Made by a program: the position numbers and the translations under genes
Notes under the pieces: model-generated
Database searches by the model: none
The model's input: only the letters and a program-made list of their open reading frames with translations
Told to the model about the DNA's origin: nothing
DNA from: an uncultured Bacilli bacterium
Lineage (GTDB): Bacteria > Bacillota_I > Bacilli_A > RF39 > UBA660
Assembly (NCBI GenBank): GCA_934182615.1
Contig: CAKPRO010000001.1
Coordinates: forward strand, 1 to 64,000
Direction: 5' to 3'
Length of the DNA stretch: 64,000 nucleotides
Shown: in pieces, positions 18,603-27,735 of the stretch
Numbering within the stretch: position 1 is the stretch's first letter
Layout: each line of letters opens with the position of its first letter

Positions 18603-20031
18603 CTTTAGCCACCATACCTTTACAACCAAGTACTTCCTCTATTTTATTCGCCATATTAAGTACCAAATAATCTTCTTTTGCTCTACCAGTAATATTTACG
18701 CTAACTGGCATATTATTAACAAAGCCACTCGGAATAGAAATACTAGGAAAGCCACCAAAATTACCAATAACAAGATGATTACCAAGAATCAAATATTCAT
18801 CTGATAATTTATCACTAGCTTTATCAAATAATGGAGCTATATCACCACTCGTAGGCATAATAAGACCATCATACTTTTTAAATAATTCATTCATTCTATC
18901 AACAATAAGTCTTCTAACTCTAGAAGCATTTAAAAATAATTTTTCTTGATTCTCTTTTTGAAGAACATAGCTACCAATAACAAATCTTCTCTTAATAAGT
19001 TCAGAAAAGCCTTCTGTTCTCGTCTTCATCATAATATCATTAACATTACTTGCTCCTACTCTACTACCAAATGGAATACCAGTTAAATTAGAATTGTTAC
19101 TAGTAGCTTCTGCACAAGAAATAACATTATACACAGGATATATAGCTTCAAGTAATTCTTTACCAAAAGTAACCTCTTCTGCTTCAAACCCTAAAGATTT
19201 ACATTTATTGATAACCTCTTTAAAATTATCCATAATACCCTTTAATTCATCACTATCACTAACTATATCCATAGCTTCTTTAATATAAAATAATTTTTTA
19301 CCTTTAATATCATTATCTATATTATCAACATAAGAAATATCTTCTTCAGGTAAACTAGTCATATCTTTGTCATCATGACCTTTAACTATATCCATAACAT
19401 AACTTACATCTTTAACACTTCTAGCAAATACTCCAAGATGATCTAAACTAGAAGCAAAAGCAAATAAACCATATCTAGATATTCTACCATAAGTAGGTTT
19501 ATATCCAACTACTCCACCATAAGCAGCAGGTTTTCTAATAGAATCTCCTGTATCAGATCCAATTGCAAAAGGAACAATACCAAGAGCAACCGAAGCCGCA
19601 CTACCAGCAGAACTACCGCCAATCATTCTTTCTTTATTCCAAGGATTTCTAACAATACCAGTATGTCCTGTAGTACCAGTTCCCCCCATAGCAAGTTCAT
19701 CAAGTACCGTCTTACCCATAAGTACAGCACCCGATTCCTTTAGTTTCTTATAAATAGTAGCATCATATAAAGGAATATAATCTTTAAGTATATTTGAAGA
19801 AGCTGTAGTAAGTATCCCTTTAGTAGAAATATTATCTTTTAAAGCATAAGTTATTCCCCTTAGTATACTATCTCCTTCCATTTCTTCTTTTTTATCCATA
19901 ATTGTAACAAAACAGTTATATTCACTCTGATATTTTTTAGCCTTACTAGTAGCCTCTTCAAATAACATTTCACTAGTAAGATTCCCATTATCTAAATTAT
20001 ATCTAATTTCATCAATAAATTTATTTGTCAT
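18595..20031 (-). CDS. gatA: Asp-tRNA(Asn)/Glu-tRNA(Gln) amidotransferase subunit A
   Basis: A 478-residue amidase-signature enzyme that releases ammonia from glutamine for tRNA amidation. The Ser-cisSer-Lys triad can be placed: Lys in YALKDN near residue 66 and the serines in GGSSAGSAAS and GSDTGDSIRKP. The ATG shares its A with the gatC stop (TAATG). No truncation is seen. Confidence 0.98.
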   Translation of the reverse strand: MTNKFIDEIRYNLDNGNLTSEMLFEEATSKAKKYQSEYNCFVTIMDKKEEMEGDSILRGITYALKDNISTKGILTTASSNILKDYIPLYDATIYKKLKESGAVLMGKTVLDELAMGGTGTTGHTGIVRNPWNKERMIGGSSAGSAASVALGIVPFAIGSDTGDSIRKPAAYGGVVGYKPTYGRISRYGLFAFASSLDHLGVFARSVKDVSYVMDIVKGHDDKDMTSLPEEDISYVDNIDNDIKGKKLFYIKEAMDIVSDSDELKGIMDNFKEVINKCKSLGFEAEEVTFGKELLEAIYPVYNVISCAEATSNNSNLTGIPFGSRVGASNVNDIMMKTRTEGFSELIKRRFVIGSYVLQKENQEKLFLNASRVRRLIVDRMNELFKKYDGLIMPTSGDIAPLFDKASDKLSDEYLILGNHLVIGNFGGFPSISIPSGFVNNMPVSVNITGRAKEDYLVLNMANKIEEVLGCKGMVAKDE

Positions 20032-20327
20032 TATTCCACCACCTTAGGAACCTTTACTCTATTATCTTCATAATCTTTAACATTAATCTTCATATCATCA
20101 AAAGTAATCTCATTATTATATACATCTTCTCTTAAATAATCATCATTTAATTCTAAATCAAAAGGAAACGTCATTGGTTCTACTTTATCAATATTTTTAA
20201 TATTACCAATTAAATCCATTTGTTTAAGAATAACATCAAATTCTTTTTCCAAAGTTTCATACTCATCATCATTCATTTCAAACATAAGTTTTTTAGCTAA
20301 ACTCTCTAACTCACTTTTTGATATCAT
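20031..20327 (-). CDS. gatC: Asp-tRNA(Asn)/Glu-tRNA(Gln) amidotransferase subunit C
   Basis: A GatC of about 98 residues, the small subunit that wraps and stabilises GatA. Typical features are the N-terminal helix ELESLAKKLMFEM and the VEPMTFPFDLELNDDYLREDV motif. The start at 20327 (MISKSE) is chosen because GGAGG lies 5 bases upstream, overlapping a possible earlier ATG. First gene of the amidotransferase operon. Confidence 0.95.
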   Translation of the reverse strand: MISKSELESLAKKLMFEMNDDEYETLEKEFDVILKQMDLIGNIKNIDKVEPMTFPFDLELNDDYLREDVYNNEITFDDMKINVKDYEDNRVKVPKVVE

Positions 20328-20381
20328 AACTTCCTCCATTCAAATCATTAATATTATAGCAATTTTATATTCAAAAAACAA

Positions 20382-20413
20382 GAGACTTTTAATCTTCTCC
20401 CTCAAAAAGTCTC
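20382..20413 (-). terminator. Terminator overlapping end of the ATPase gene
   Basis: GAGACTTTT pairs with AAAAGTCTC around a 14-base loop containing the ATPase stop codon, and is followed by TTGTTTTTT in the minus direction. Confidence 0.65.
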
Positions 20414-21132
20414 CTTTGCATGCCATAAGGATTATCCAAATACAATCTATAAAGATTATATATTTTTGTATCTTCATATTTGGTAATTTTAAAATTATTA
20501 TCTAAATCTAATATCACCCCTTTATAATAAGAAATCAAAATAGGAGAATGTGTTGCTATAATAAATTGACTTCCCCTTTTTACTAAATCATCTATTAAAC
20601 ATAAAAGAGTCATTTGTCTTTCTGGTGATAAAGCCGCCTCTGGTTCATCTAAAATATATAAGCCATTATCACCAAATCTATTTTTAACTAGTTTTATAAA
20701 AGATTCACCATGTGAACAGTTATGTAAGTTTCCACCATAAGATCTGTAAAGTTTAAAATAATGATCTTCTTCAACTAATCGTTGCACTTCTGAAGAAAAA
20801 TTATAAAAACTTTCTGCTCTAAGAAAGAATTTATTTTCAGGATAGTTATGTCTAGATATTTTTAAATAATTAGATAAACTTGAACTTGTATTTTTAGTAA
20901 CAAAATTAAAGTTCTGCGTACCACCTTCAGCATTGAGTCCCATTGCCACCGCTATTGCCTCTATAAAAGTAGATTTACCAGTACCATTTTCACCTATAAA
21001 AAAGGTAACTGGTTCTGTAAATTTTAATTCATTAAAATTTTTAATAATTTCAATATTAAAAGGATATTCCTCAAAGCTACTTATTCTATCTCTATTAAGA
21101 CTTATCTTATCAATAAATAAATTTGTTTTCAA
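20389..21132 (-). CDS. Small ABC-type AAA ATPase (COG3910-like)
   Basis: An ATPase of about 247 residues with Walker A GENGTGKSTF, a short signature-like region, Walker B with YILDEPEAALSP, and a switch His in IIATHSPIL. It belongs to the compact RecF/ABC-like predicted ATPases (COG3910), which lack the long coiled coil of SMC proteins. The likely start is TTG at 21132, preceded by AGAGGTGA. Its role is unknown; many relatives occur singly, while others pair with nucleases, and no such partner is adjacent here. Confidence 0.75.
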   Translation of the reverse strand: MKTNLFIDKISLNRDRISSFEEYPFNIEIIKNFNELKFTEPVTFFIGENGTGKSTFIEAIAVAMGLNAEGGTQNFNFVTKNTSSSLSNYLKISRHNYPENKFFLRAESFYNFSSEVQRLVEEDHYFKLYRSYGGNLHNCSHGESFIKLVKNRFGDNGLYILDEPEAALSPERQMTLLCLIDDLVKRGSQFIIATHSPILISYYKGVILDLDNNFKITKYEDTKIYNLYRLYLDNPYGMQRRLFEGED

Positions 21133-21289
21133 AATAATCACCTCTAAAATAATTATATCAAAAATATCTTTTTTTTACATTAAATAGTCAAAATTAGATA
21201 ATAATTATTTCAATCTTGGTAATAATATTATCATAGTATTACAAAATAAAAATAATTTATTATAATAAAACTAGTTTTTGGAGGTAAAA

Positions 21290-21628
21290 ATGAAGTTAGG
21301 TGAAAAAATAAAATATCTAAGAAAAAGTAAAGGGATATCACAAGAAGAATTAGCAGCAATGTTAAAAATCAACAGAAATTTTCTATCTAGAATAGAAACA
21401 GGTAAATCAGAACCAAATGCTGGTATATTAAGAAATATCGGTCAAATATTTAATGTTGATTTAAATTCTCTACTAGATATAACCAATAGTGAAGAACAAA
21501 GCATTGATAAAATAAAATATATAAATGAAAATTGTAAATATCTTCAAGATAAAGACTTAGAATTTATTGTAAGAATAATGACAGTAATGCGTGAAGAATA
21601 TGTAAAAATAAATACAGATACAGATTAA
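21290..21628 (+). CDS. Xre-family HTH transcriptional regulator
   Basis: A 112-residue regulator. An N-terminal helix-turn-helix of Cro/C1 type (GEKIKYLRKSKGISQEELAAMLKINRNFLSRIETGKSEP) is followed by about 50 residues of helical C-terminal region. The ATG at 21290 has TTGGAGG upstream. It is divergent from the ATPase gene, so it may control it or the small membrane protein downstream. A terminator follows directly. Confidence 0.85.
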   Translation: MKLGEKIKYLRKSKGISQEELAAMLKINRNFLSRIETGKSEPNAGILRNIGQIFNVDLNSLLDITNSEEQSIDKIKYINENCKYLQDKDLEFIVRIMTVMREEYVKINTDTD

Positions 21629-21650
21629 GAATGATATTTTTATCATTCTT
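21627..21650 (+). terminator. Terminator after xre gene
   Basis: A perfect 10-pair hairpin with a TTTT loop overlaps the xre stop codon and is followed by TTTTATA. Confidence 0.8.
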
Positions 21651-21665
21651 TTTATATACTTTAAT

Positions 21666-22019
21666 ATGAATAATAATAACGAAAACCTTCTAAAAGAAGT
21701 AAATATAGATATTATCTTTTTCTTTTTAATAATAATTAAATCATTAGTTTCTTTCTACATAATAACAGAAAAAAAGAAAAGTATTTTAGATATTCCCAGT
21801 ATCACTAATGAAGAAGCTAATAAATTATATTATTATAATCGTAGACTAAATGTCATAATAGCTATTTATTTCTTTCTAAATGCCTATAGTAATTATCAAG
21901 ATAGTGATCCAAAAAACAATACTGGAGAAAGATACTTACTAGCCGCCACCTTCTTTATTTTAATCGGTTCTCTTTTATATCTGCCATTAGGAAATAGTAA
22001 TTTAATAATAGAAAACTAG
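21666..22019 (+). CDS. Small membrane protein, unknown function, possibly leaderless
   Basis: A 117-residue protein with a charged N terminus, a membrane segment at about residues 17-35, a middle segment at about 62-75 and a third at about 91-108. I do not recognise a family. There is no ribosome binding site before the ATG. Instead TATACT lies 6 bases upstream, compatible with a -10 box and a transcript beginning at or near the start codon. Confidence 0.5.
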   Translation: MNNNNENLLKEVNIDIIFFFLIIIKSLVSFYIITEKKKSILDIPSITNEEANKLYYYNRRLNVIIAIYFFLNAYSNYQDSDPKNNTGERYLLAATFFILIGSLLYLPLGNSNLIIEN

Positions 22020-22067
22020 TATAAAAATATTTTCCTATTACATAATAAAAAAGAAAGGAAGATATGT

Positions 22068-22451
22068 ATGCTATCAAAATATTATTTAAACGATTACTTT
22101 CCTCTTATCGATTCACCATTACTTAAAGAAAGAGAATACATGAAAACAGATATAAGAGAAGAAGTAAATAAATACATTATGGAAATAGATTTACCAGGAT
22201 TAAAAAAAGAAGATATACTAATAAATTATGAAAATGGTTATCTAACAATTAAAGCAGTTAAAAAAGTAGAGCTTAAAACAGAAGTATATGTAAGAAGGGA
22301 AAGGTTTTATGGTGAAGTAAAAAGAAGTTTCTATATCGGCGAAAAAAAAGAATCTGATATAAAAGCCAACTACGAAAATGGTATTTTAACTATATCCTTT
22401 CCTAAAGAAGAAACCCCTAAAAAAGAAATACCAAATATAACTATTAAATAG
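22068..22451 (+). CDS. Hsp20/alpha-crystallin small heat shock protein
   Basis: A 127-residue holdase chaperone. The alpha-crystallin domain runs from about residue 24 to 115, with DIREEVNKYIMEIDLPGLKKEDI at its start and the late motif ANYENGILTISFP, plus a short C-terminal extension containing ITI-type hydrophobics. AAAGGAAG precedes the ATG. No CIRCE operator is visible upstream. Monocistronic, ended by its own terminator. Confidence 0.93.
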   Translation: MLSKYYLNDYFPLIDSPLLKEREYMKTDIREEVNKYIMEIDLPGLKKEDILINYENGYLTIKAVKKVELKTEVYVRRERFYGEVKRSFYIGEKKESDIKANYENGILTISFPKEETPKKEIPNITIK

Positions 22452-22477
22452 ACTAAGAAAAAAACTTCTAGTCTATT
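22447..22477 (+). terminator. Hsp20 gene terminator
   Basis: AATAGACTA pairs with TAGTCTATT across a 13-base loop spanning the stop codon and is followed by a T run. Confidence 0.7.
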
Positions 22478-22514
22478 TTTAAATATAATGGTATAATTAA
22501 TTTGAGGTGAAAAA

Positions 22515-23375
22515 ATGAATATAAGTAATAAATGGAAAGATTATGAATGTATAAAAACTGGAAATGGAGAAAAATTAGAAAGATGGAAAAATATTATCCT
22601 AATAAGACCAGATCCTCAAATAATATGGAGCAAGAAAGAAAAGTGGAATAACTTTGACGCTCACTACCATAGAAGTAAAGAAGGCGGTGGTTCATGGGAA
22701 TTTAGAAAAAAATTACCCGAATATTGGACTGTAAATTATAACGATTTAACATTCAAGGTATCCCCTACCAACTTTAAACATACCGGTATATTTCCCGAGC
22801 AAGCAGCAAATTGGGACTTCATTCAAACCAAAGTAAAAGAATATAAAGAAAATCATAATGAAATGAAAGTATTAAACTTGTTTGCATACACAGGATGTGC
22901 TTCAATGGCAGCTTCTAGCGCCGGAGCAGATGAAGTAGTCCATGTTGATGCTTCTAAAGGAATAAATGAATGGGCCAAAGAAAACATGCAGTTATGTCAC
23001 CTAGAAAATAACAAAATAAGATTTATAACTGAAGATACTATAAAATTCTTAGAAAGAGAACAAAGAAGAGGTAGAAAATATGAAGGTATAATTATGGATC
23101 CTCCAAGTTATGGTCGTGGTCCAAATAAAGAAGTATGGAAATTTGAAAATGATTTTCCAAATCTATTAGACAATGTAAAAAAAGTTTTATCTGATGATTT
23201 TTCATTCTTGTTAATCAGCTGCTACACAACCGGTATAAGCCATATCTCTCTTGAAAATATCTTAAAGCAAAATTTCCCTAACTACAAAATAGAAACTGGT
23301 GAGAACTGTCTACCTGTAACTGAAGACAATCTAATATTACCATGTGGAATATATGGAAAAGTTACCAAAAATTAA
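22515..23375 (+). CDS. Class I SAM-dependent rRNA methyltransferase (RlmI/RlmK-like)
   Basis: A 286-residue methyltransferase of the COG1092 group. It has the SAM motif VLNLFAYTGCASMAASSAGA, acidic VDASKG, and catalytic DPPSYGRG. It lacks the N-terminal PUA domain of RlmI, as many Firmicute members do. Family members methylate cytosine or guanine in 23S rRNA; the exact target is not known. It overlaps the pseudouridine synthase gene that follows, so the two RNA-modifying enzymes are coupled. Confidence 0.85.
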   Translation: MNISNKWKDYECIKTGNGEKLERWKNIILIRPDPQIIWSKKEKWNNFDAHYHRSKEGGGSWEFRKKLPEYWTVNYNDLTFKVSPTNFKHTGIFPEQAANWDFIQTKVKEYKENHNEMKVLNLFAYTGCASMAASSAGADEVVHVDASKGINEWAKENMQLCHLENNKIRFITEDTIKFLEREQRRGRKYEGIIMDPPSYGRGPNKEVWKFENDFPNLLDNVKKVLSDDFSFLLISCYTTGISHISLENILKQNFPNYKIETGENCLPVTEDNLILPCGIYGKVTKN

Positions 23376-24018
23376 TATAATATATGAAGATAATCATCTT
23401 CTAGTAGTAGAAAAGCCAGTTAATATACCAGTTCAAGAAGATATAAGTAAAGATATAGATATGATAACATTATTAAAAGATTATCGTATTAAAAAAGAAA
23501 ATAAAAAAGGCGATGCCTATATAGGCTTAGTTCATAGACTAGATAGACCAGTTGGCGGAATTATGGTATTTGCCAAAACTTCCAAAGCTGCTTCTAGATT
23601 AAGCGAAGAAATAAGAAATAATAATTTTCATAAAACATATCTAGCAGTAATTCAAGGTACTATACCTCAAGAAGGTAAATTAGAAGATTATCTAATCAAA
23701 GACAAAAATAAAAATATTAGTTATATAACTGCTAAAGATAAAGGTAAATATTCTGCTTTAGAATACAAAGTTCTAAATACCAAAGATAATTTATCATTAA
23801 TAGAAATAAATCTAATTACAGGTCGTTCCCATCAAATAAGATTACAATTTGCTAGTAGAAACCATCCCTTAGTAGGAGACTCCAAGTATGGAGATAACCC
23901 CAATAATATAAATATAGCTTTATTTGCTAAATCTATAACATTCACCCATCCAACTACTAAAGAAAAATTAACATTTACTCTTGGTATGCCAAATAGATAC
24001 CCATTTAACATATTTTAA
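23353..24018 (+). CDS. RluA-family pseudouridine synthase
   Basis: A synthase of about 221 residues with the RluA catalytic motif HRLDRPVGGIMVFAKTSKAA (Asp in HRLDR) and the late GRSHQIRLQFA and HPLVGDSKYG motifs. There is no S4 domain, giving the short form. The ATG at 23353 is preferred to a GTG 9 bases earlier; both lie inside the preceding gene. Which uridine in rRNA or tRNA it isomerises cannot be told. Confidence 0.88.
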   Translation: MEKLPKINIIYEDNHLLVVEKPVNIPVQEDISKDIDMITLLKDYRIKKENKKGDAYIGLVHRLDRPVGGIMVFAKTSKAASRLSEEIRNNNFHKTYLAVIQGTIPQEGKLEDYLIKDKNKNISYITAKDKGKYSALEYKVLNTKDNLSLIEINLITGRSHQIRLQFASRNHPLVGDSKYGDNPNNINIALFAKSITFTHPTTKEKLTFTLGMPNRYPFNIF

Positions 24019-24080
24019 AAATCACATAATTATACCATATTTAAATTCTATAATTATAAACGAGGAGGAATTAATCAAAT

Positions 24081-24764
24081 ATGAATAATAATATAATAAC
24101 TTATGATTTACTAATATGGATTGGACTACTGATAACAATAATATCACAAATATTAGTATCAGCATCCTATAGTAGATTTAAAAAGAAACTAAATAATAAA
24201 GATATCACTGGCTTTGATGCTGCCAGAAAAATATTAGACAAAAACGGTCTTAAAGACATAATGGTACTTGAAACAAAAGGTAATCTAACCGATCATTATG
24301 ATCCAACCAGAAAAGTGATTAAATTATCTACAGATATTTATCATGGTTCAAGTATAGCATCAGTTGCCGTAGCAGCCCACGAATGTGGTCACGCTATTCA
24401 AGATAAAGAAAACTATAAACCAATGCGAATAAGAAGTAAAATAGTTCCCACTGTTAACATATGTACAAAACTTGGTTATCTTGCCATTGTAATAGGAGCA
24501 ATCTTTTCATATAAACTAATGGAAATAGGTATAATTCTATTACTTGCCCTATTAGCTTTTCAACTAATAACTTTACCAGTAGAATTTAATGCTTCTAGTA
24601 GAGCATTAAAACAATTAAAAGAATTAAAGTTATTAGATAGTGAAGAAATTCCTAATGCTAAAAGTATGTTATCAGCGGCAGCTTTCACTTATGTAGCAGC
24701 CATGTTATCAACACTATTAGAAATACTAAGATATGTATTAATCTTTACAGATAGGGACAACTAG
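24081..24764 (+). CDS. YugP-type zinc metallopeptidase, membrane
   Basis: A 227-residue membrane protease of the YugP/Zn_peptidase_2 family. It has an N-terminal membrane segment (residues 8-28), the zinc motif HECGH at 100-104, and three further hydrophobic segments at about 130-145, 148-165 and 205-220. The typical VEFNASSRA motif lies near 173. GAGGAGG precedes the ATG. The family is common in Firmicutes; substrate unknown. Confidence 0.9.
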   Translation: MNNNIITYDLLIWIGLLITIISQILVSASYSRFKKKLNNKDITGFDAARKILDKNGLKDIMVLETKGNLTDHYDPTRKVIKLSTDIYHGSSIASVAVAAHECGHAIQDKENYKPMRIRSKIVPTVNICTKLGYLAIVIGAIFSYKLMEIGIILLLALLAFQLITLPVEFNASSRALKQLKELKLLDSEEIPNAKSMLSAAAFTYVAAMLSTLLEILRYVLIFTDRDN

Positions 24765-24833
24765 CCCTTTTCTTTTTTTATATTTTATGCTATAATTAAT
24801 ACCAAGAAAAGCAATTAAAAAGAAGGAATAAAA

Positions 24834-26546
24834 ATGAAAAAAAATAAAAGAGAAAATAAAAAAAAGAAAAACATATTAAGTATTATACTTTCAATAATAA
24901 CAATAATATTTATAATATTTCTTAAAATAGTAAACATACTACCAACACTATATTTTATAATAATATCAATAATTATATTATTGTTTACTATATTACTTCT
25001 AATACTAAATAAAAAGAAGAAAAAGATAGGTTATATACTAAGTATCCTCATAATACTAATATACTTATTATTATCATACTATCTAGGTATAACCAAAAAT
25101 TACTTTAGCTCTTTCTCTAAAATACATTATAATGAAGACACATATTTAGTATTAGTAGATAAAGATTCACCATATGACAAAATAAAAGATTTAAATAATA
25201 AAAGTATTGGTTATATAAATAGTGAATTAAAAGATATGAATAAAGTACTAGAAAAACTAGATAAAGAAGTAACTATGAATAAAGAAGAATATACTGATTA
25301 TGATAAACTATTTAGTGATTTAAATAACAATAATATTGATTCACTATTGATAGATGAAAGTTACTACAACATAAAAACAGAAGAAACCGGAACAGATAAT
25401 TATAAAATAATATATAAAATAAAAATAAGAAGTTTAATAAAAAGTGATACTAAAGAAGTAGATATAACTAAAGATCCATTTACTATTTACATAAGTGGTA
25501 TTGACACCTATGGCAATATTGAAACAGTATCTCGTAGTGATGTAAATATATTAGTAACTGTCAACCCTACAACTAAACAAGTACTATTAACATCAATACC
25601 AAGAGATAGTTATGTCCAACTAGCGGGTACTAAAGGTTATAAAGATAAACTTACCCATGCTGGAAACTATGGTGTAAATATGTCAATTGACACTATCAAA
25701 AATTTGCTAAATATTGACATAAATTATTATATTAGAGTAAACTTCTCCACAGTAGAAAAAATAATAGATTCACTAGGAGGCGTAGATGTTTATTCAGAAT
25801 ACTCATTTGTATCATATATAGATAATTATAAATTCTATAAAGGATATAATCATATGAATGGCAAGCAAGCATTAGCCTTTTCTAGAGAAAGAAAAACATT
25901 ACCTGGTGGTGACATAGATCGTGGAAAAAATCAAGAAGCAGTAATTGAAGCCATAATTAGAAAAGCTACTAGTAGTGAAATAATTTATAACTACCCTACT
26001 ATTCTTAAAAATACTAAAAACACTTTCCAAACAAATCTAACTGATAAAGATATCACTAGTTTAATCAAAAAAGAACTTACTAATTTAGGAGGTTGGAATG
26101 TGACATCAAATGTCATAACAGGAGAAGGAAAACTAGATTATACATACTCTTATCCAACTCAAAAATTATATGTTATGAATATAAACAGTGAAAGTTTAAA
26201 TAACGCTATCAGCCTAATAAATAAAATAATAAATGGTGACAAATTAGATAGTTCTTATAGCGAACCAGGAAATATTAAAAATCCTGATAAAGTAACAGTT
26301 ACAGAACCTAGTCAAAATACCGAAAAGCCAAAAGAAGATAGTAAAAATAATGATACAAAAGATAACGTAGACGATAACACTAAAGACCCACTAGAAGATA
26401 TCTTACCAAATGACGATAAAAACAAAAATGATAATGATAACACTAGTGACGACAGTAACAAAGATAACAATGAAGAAAATAATGATCAAAAAGATGACAA
26501 TCTTAAAGACATTTTACCAAATGAAGAAGAAGCAAATAACCCATAA
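24834..26546 (+). CDS. LytR-CpsA-Psr (LCP) family wall polymer ligase
   Basis: A 570-residue LCP protein with three N-terminal membrane segments (about residues 14-80), an accessory domain, and the catalytic LCP domain at about 215-400. Conserved Arg/Asp motifs include SRSDVNILV, SIPRDSYV and IDRGKNQEAV. Such enzymes transfer polymers from undecaprenyl phosphate to peptidoglycan. The C-terminal 100 residues are low-complexity Asp/Asn/Lys, with two degenerate LEDILPN/LKDILPN repeats. That tail is probably extracellular and disordered. Confidence 0.92.
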   Translation: MKKNKRENKKKKNILSIILSIITIIFIIFLKIVNILPTLYFIIISIIILLFTILLLILNKKKKKIGYILSILIILIYLLLSYYLGITKNYFSSFSKIHYNEDTYLVLVDKDSPYDKIKDLNNKSIGYINSELKDMNKVLEKLDKEVTMNKEEYTDYDKLFSDLNNNNIDSLLIDESYYNIKTEETGTDNYKIIYKIKIRSLIKSDTKEVDITKDPFTIYISGIDTYGNIETVSRSDVNILVTVNPTTKQVLLTSIPRDSYVQLAGTKGYKDKLTHAGNYGVNMSIDTIKNLLNIDINYYIRVNFSTVEKIIDSLGGVDVYSEYSFVSYIDNYKFYKGYNHMNGKQALAFSRERKTLPGGDIDRGKNQEAVIEAIIRKATSSEIIYNYPTILKNTKNTFQTNLTDKDITSLIKKELTNLGGWNVTSNVITGEGKLDYTYSYPTQKLYVMNINSESLNNAISLINKIINGDKLDSSYSEPGNIKNPDKVTVTEPSQNTEKPKEDSKNNDTKDNVDDNTKDPLEDILPNDDKNKNDNDNTSDDSNKDNNEENNDQKDDNLKDILPNEEEANNP

Positions 26547-26552
26547 TTTGCT
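26531..26552 (+). terminator. LCP gene terminator
   Basis: AGCAAAT pairs with ATTTGCT across the stop codon and is followed by six or more T residues. Confidence 0.75.
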
Positions 26553-26594
26553 TTTTTTCATATCTTATGATAAAATTATTTCGGTGAGAAAATT

Positions 26595-27176
26595 ATGAAA
26601 ATTAATACAATCGAATTAATAATATCAGCAGTTCGTGAAAGTCAGTACCCAACAGACCAAAAAAAAGAATTCCTACTTGTAGGAAGAAGTAACGTTGGTA
26701 AAAGTAGTTTTATTAATTCAATAATCAATAGAAAAAACTATGCTAGAACATCTGCTACCCCAGGAAAAACCCAAACATTAAACTTTTATAAAATAAATGA
26801 CGAATTCTATCTAGTAGATGCCCCAGGATATGGTTTTGCCAAAGTAAGAAACTCTCTAAAGAAAAAATTTGGTCTAATAATAGAAAACTATTTAAAATCA
26901 AGAAGCAATCTTCAAATGGTTTTCTTACTAATAGATTTTCGTCACAAACCAACTGAAGATGATGTTTTAATGTACAATTATTTAAAATACTATAACATAC
27001 CAGTAACAATAGTATGTACAAAAGTAGACAAAGTATCAAAAAATAATCATCAAAAAAACAAAAATATCATTATTAAAGAACTAAACCTAAATAGTGAAAA
27101 TGATATCATATTGTTTTCTAGTATAACAAAAACAGGTAAAAATGAAGTATATGATGAAATAGAGAAATATCTATAA
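26595..27176 (+). CDS. engB: Ribosome biogenesis GTPase EngB (YsxC/YihA)
   Basis: A 193-residue small GTPase needed for 50S subunit maturation. It has G1 GRSNVGKSS, G2/switch SATPGKTQTLNFY, G3 DAPGYGFA and G4 TKVDK. It begins INTIELIISAVRESQYP, typical of the family. CGGTGAG precedes the ATG. It is two genes before der, another ribosome assembly GTPase. Confidence 0.96.
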   Translation: MKINTIELIISAVRESQYPTDQKKEFLLVGRSNVGKSSFINSIINRKNYARTSATPGKTQTLNFYKINDEFYLVDAPGYGFAKVRNSLKKKFGLIIENYLKSRSNLQMVFLLIDFRHKPTEDDVLMYNYLKYYNIPVTIVCTKVDKVSKNNHQKNKNIIIKELNLNSENDIILFSSITKTGKNEVYDEIEKYL

Positions 27177-27225
27177 TAGAGTTCCCCTTTTCATCTTTTT
27201 TCATAAATTATAATGGAAGTGAAAT

Positions 27226-27687
27226 ATGATAATATCTCAAATAAGTAAAGATAACTATCAAATAAAACTACCAAGTAAAATAATAAATATTTATGACCAT
27301 ACTGAAATACAAAATATAACTAAAAGAGTAATTAAAAGAATAAACAAACATAACAAACTATATGGTCTAGCCATATTAGAAATATATCAAGATATAAACT
27401 ATGGAACAATAATAGAAATAAAGAATATCAAAAAAACATTTCTCCCTAAAGATGAACTAGAAATAAAAATAACTATCCATACTGATACTCAATTTCTTTA
27501 TAAAATAGATTATTTTGATATAACTAAAAATAACAAAGATAATATTTATTATTACAAAAACAATTTTTACTTAGAATTAAATAAACCTATAAATAAAAGA
27601 AAATACCTAGATATTTTAGAAAAATCAGAAATAATATATAATGACACTTATAAAGTAATAAATGAAGGACTAAAAATAAAAGTATAG
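27226..27687 (+). CDS. Hypothetical protein between engB and der
   Basis: A 153-residue protein, Lys/Ile/Asn rich, with no membrane segment and no motif that I recognise. The predicted pattern is alternating strands in the second half (EIKITIHTDTQFLYKIDYFDI). GGAAGTGA precedes the ATG and a TATAAT box lies just upstream. Its position between two ribosome-assembly GTPases is noted, but no function can be assigned. Confidence 0.6.
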   Translation: MIISQISKDNYQIKLPSKIINIYDHTEIQNITKRVIKRINKHNKLYGLAILEIYQDINYGTIIEIKNIKKTFLPKDELEIKITIHTDTQFLYKIDYFDITKNNKDNIYYYKNNFYLELNKPINKRKYLDILEKSEIIYNDTYKVINEGLKIKV

Positions 27688-27735
27688 TATTTTTTTTTAT
27701 TTTCTGATATAATACTAAACGAAGAGGTGATTTAC

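Noticed and set aside
24834..26546. Possible collagen-like or surface repeat protein from the Asp/Asn-rich tail
   Set aside because: The core has clear LCP motifs; the tail is low-complexity only.
26410..26598. Met/Thr/Ile-rich frame overlapping the end of the LCP gene
   Set aside because: Repeated MTIKTKMIM-like sequence is a frame-shifted reading of the Asp/Asn-rich LCP tail, not a gene.
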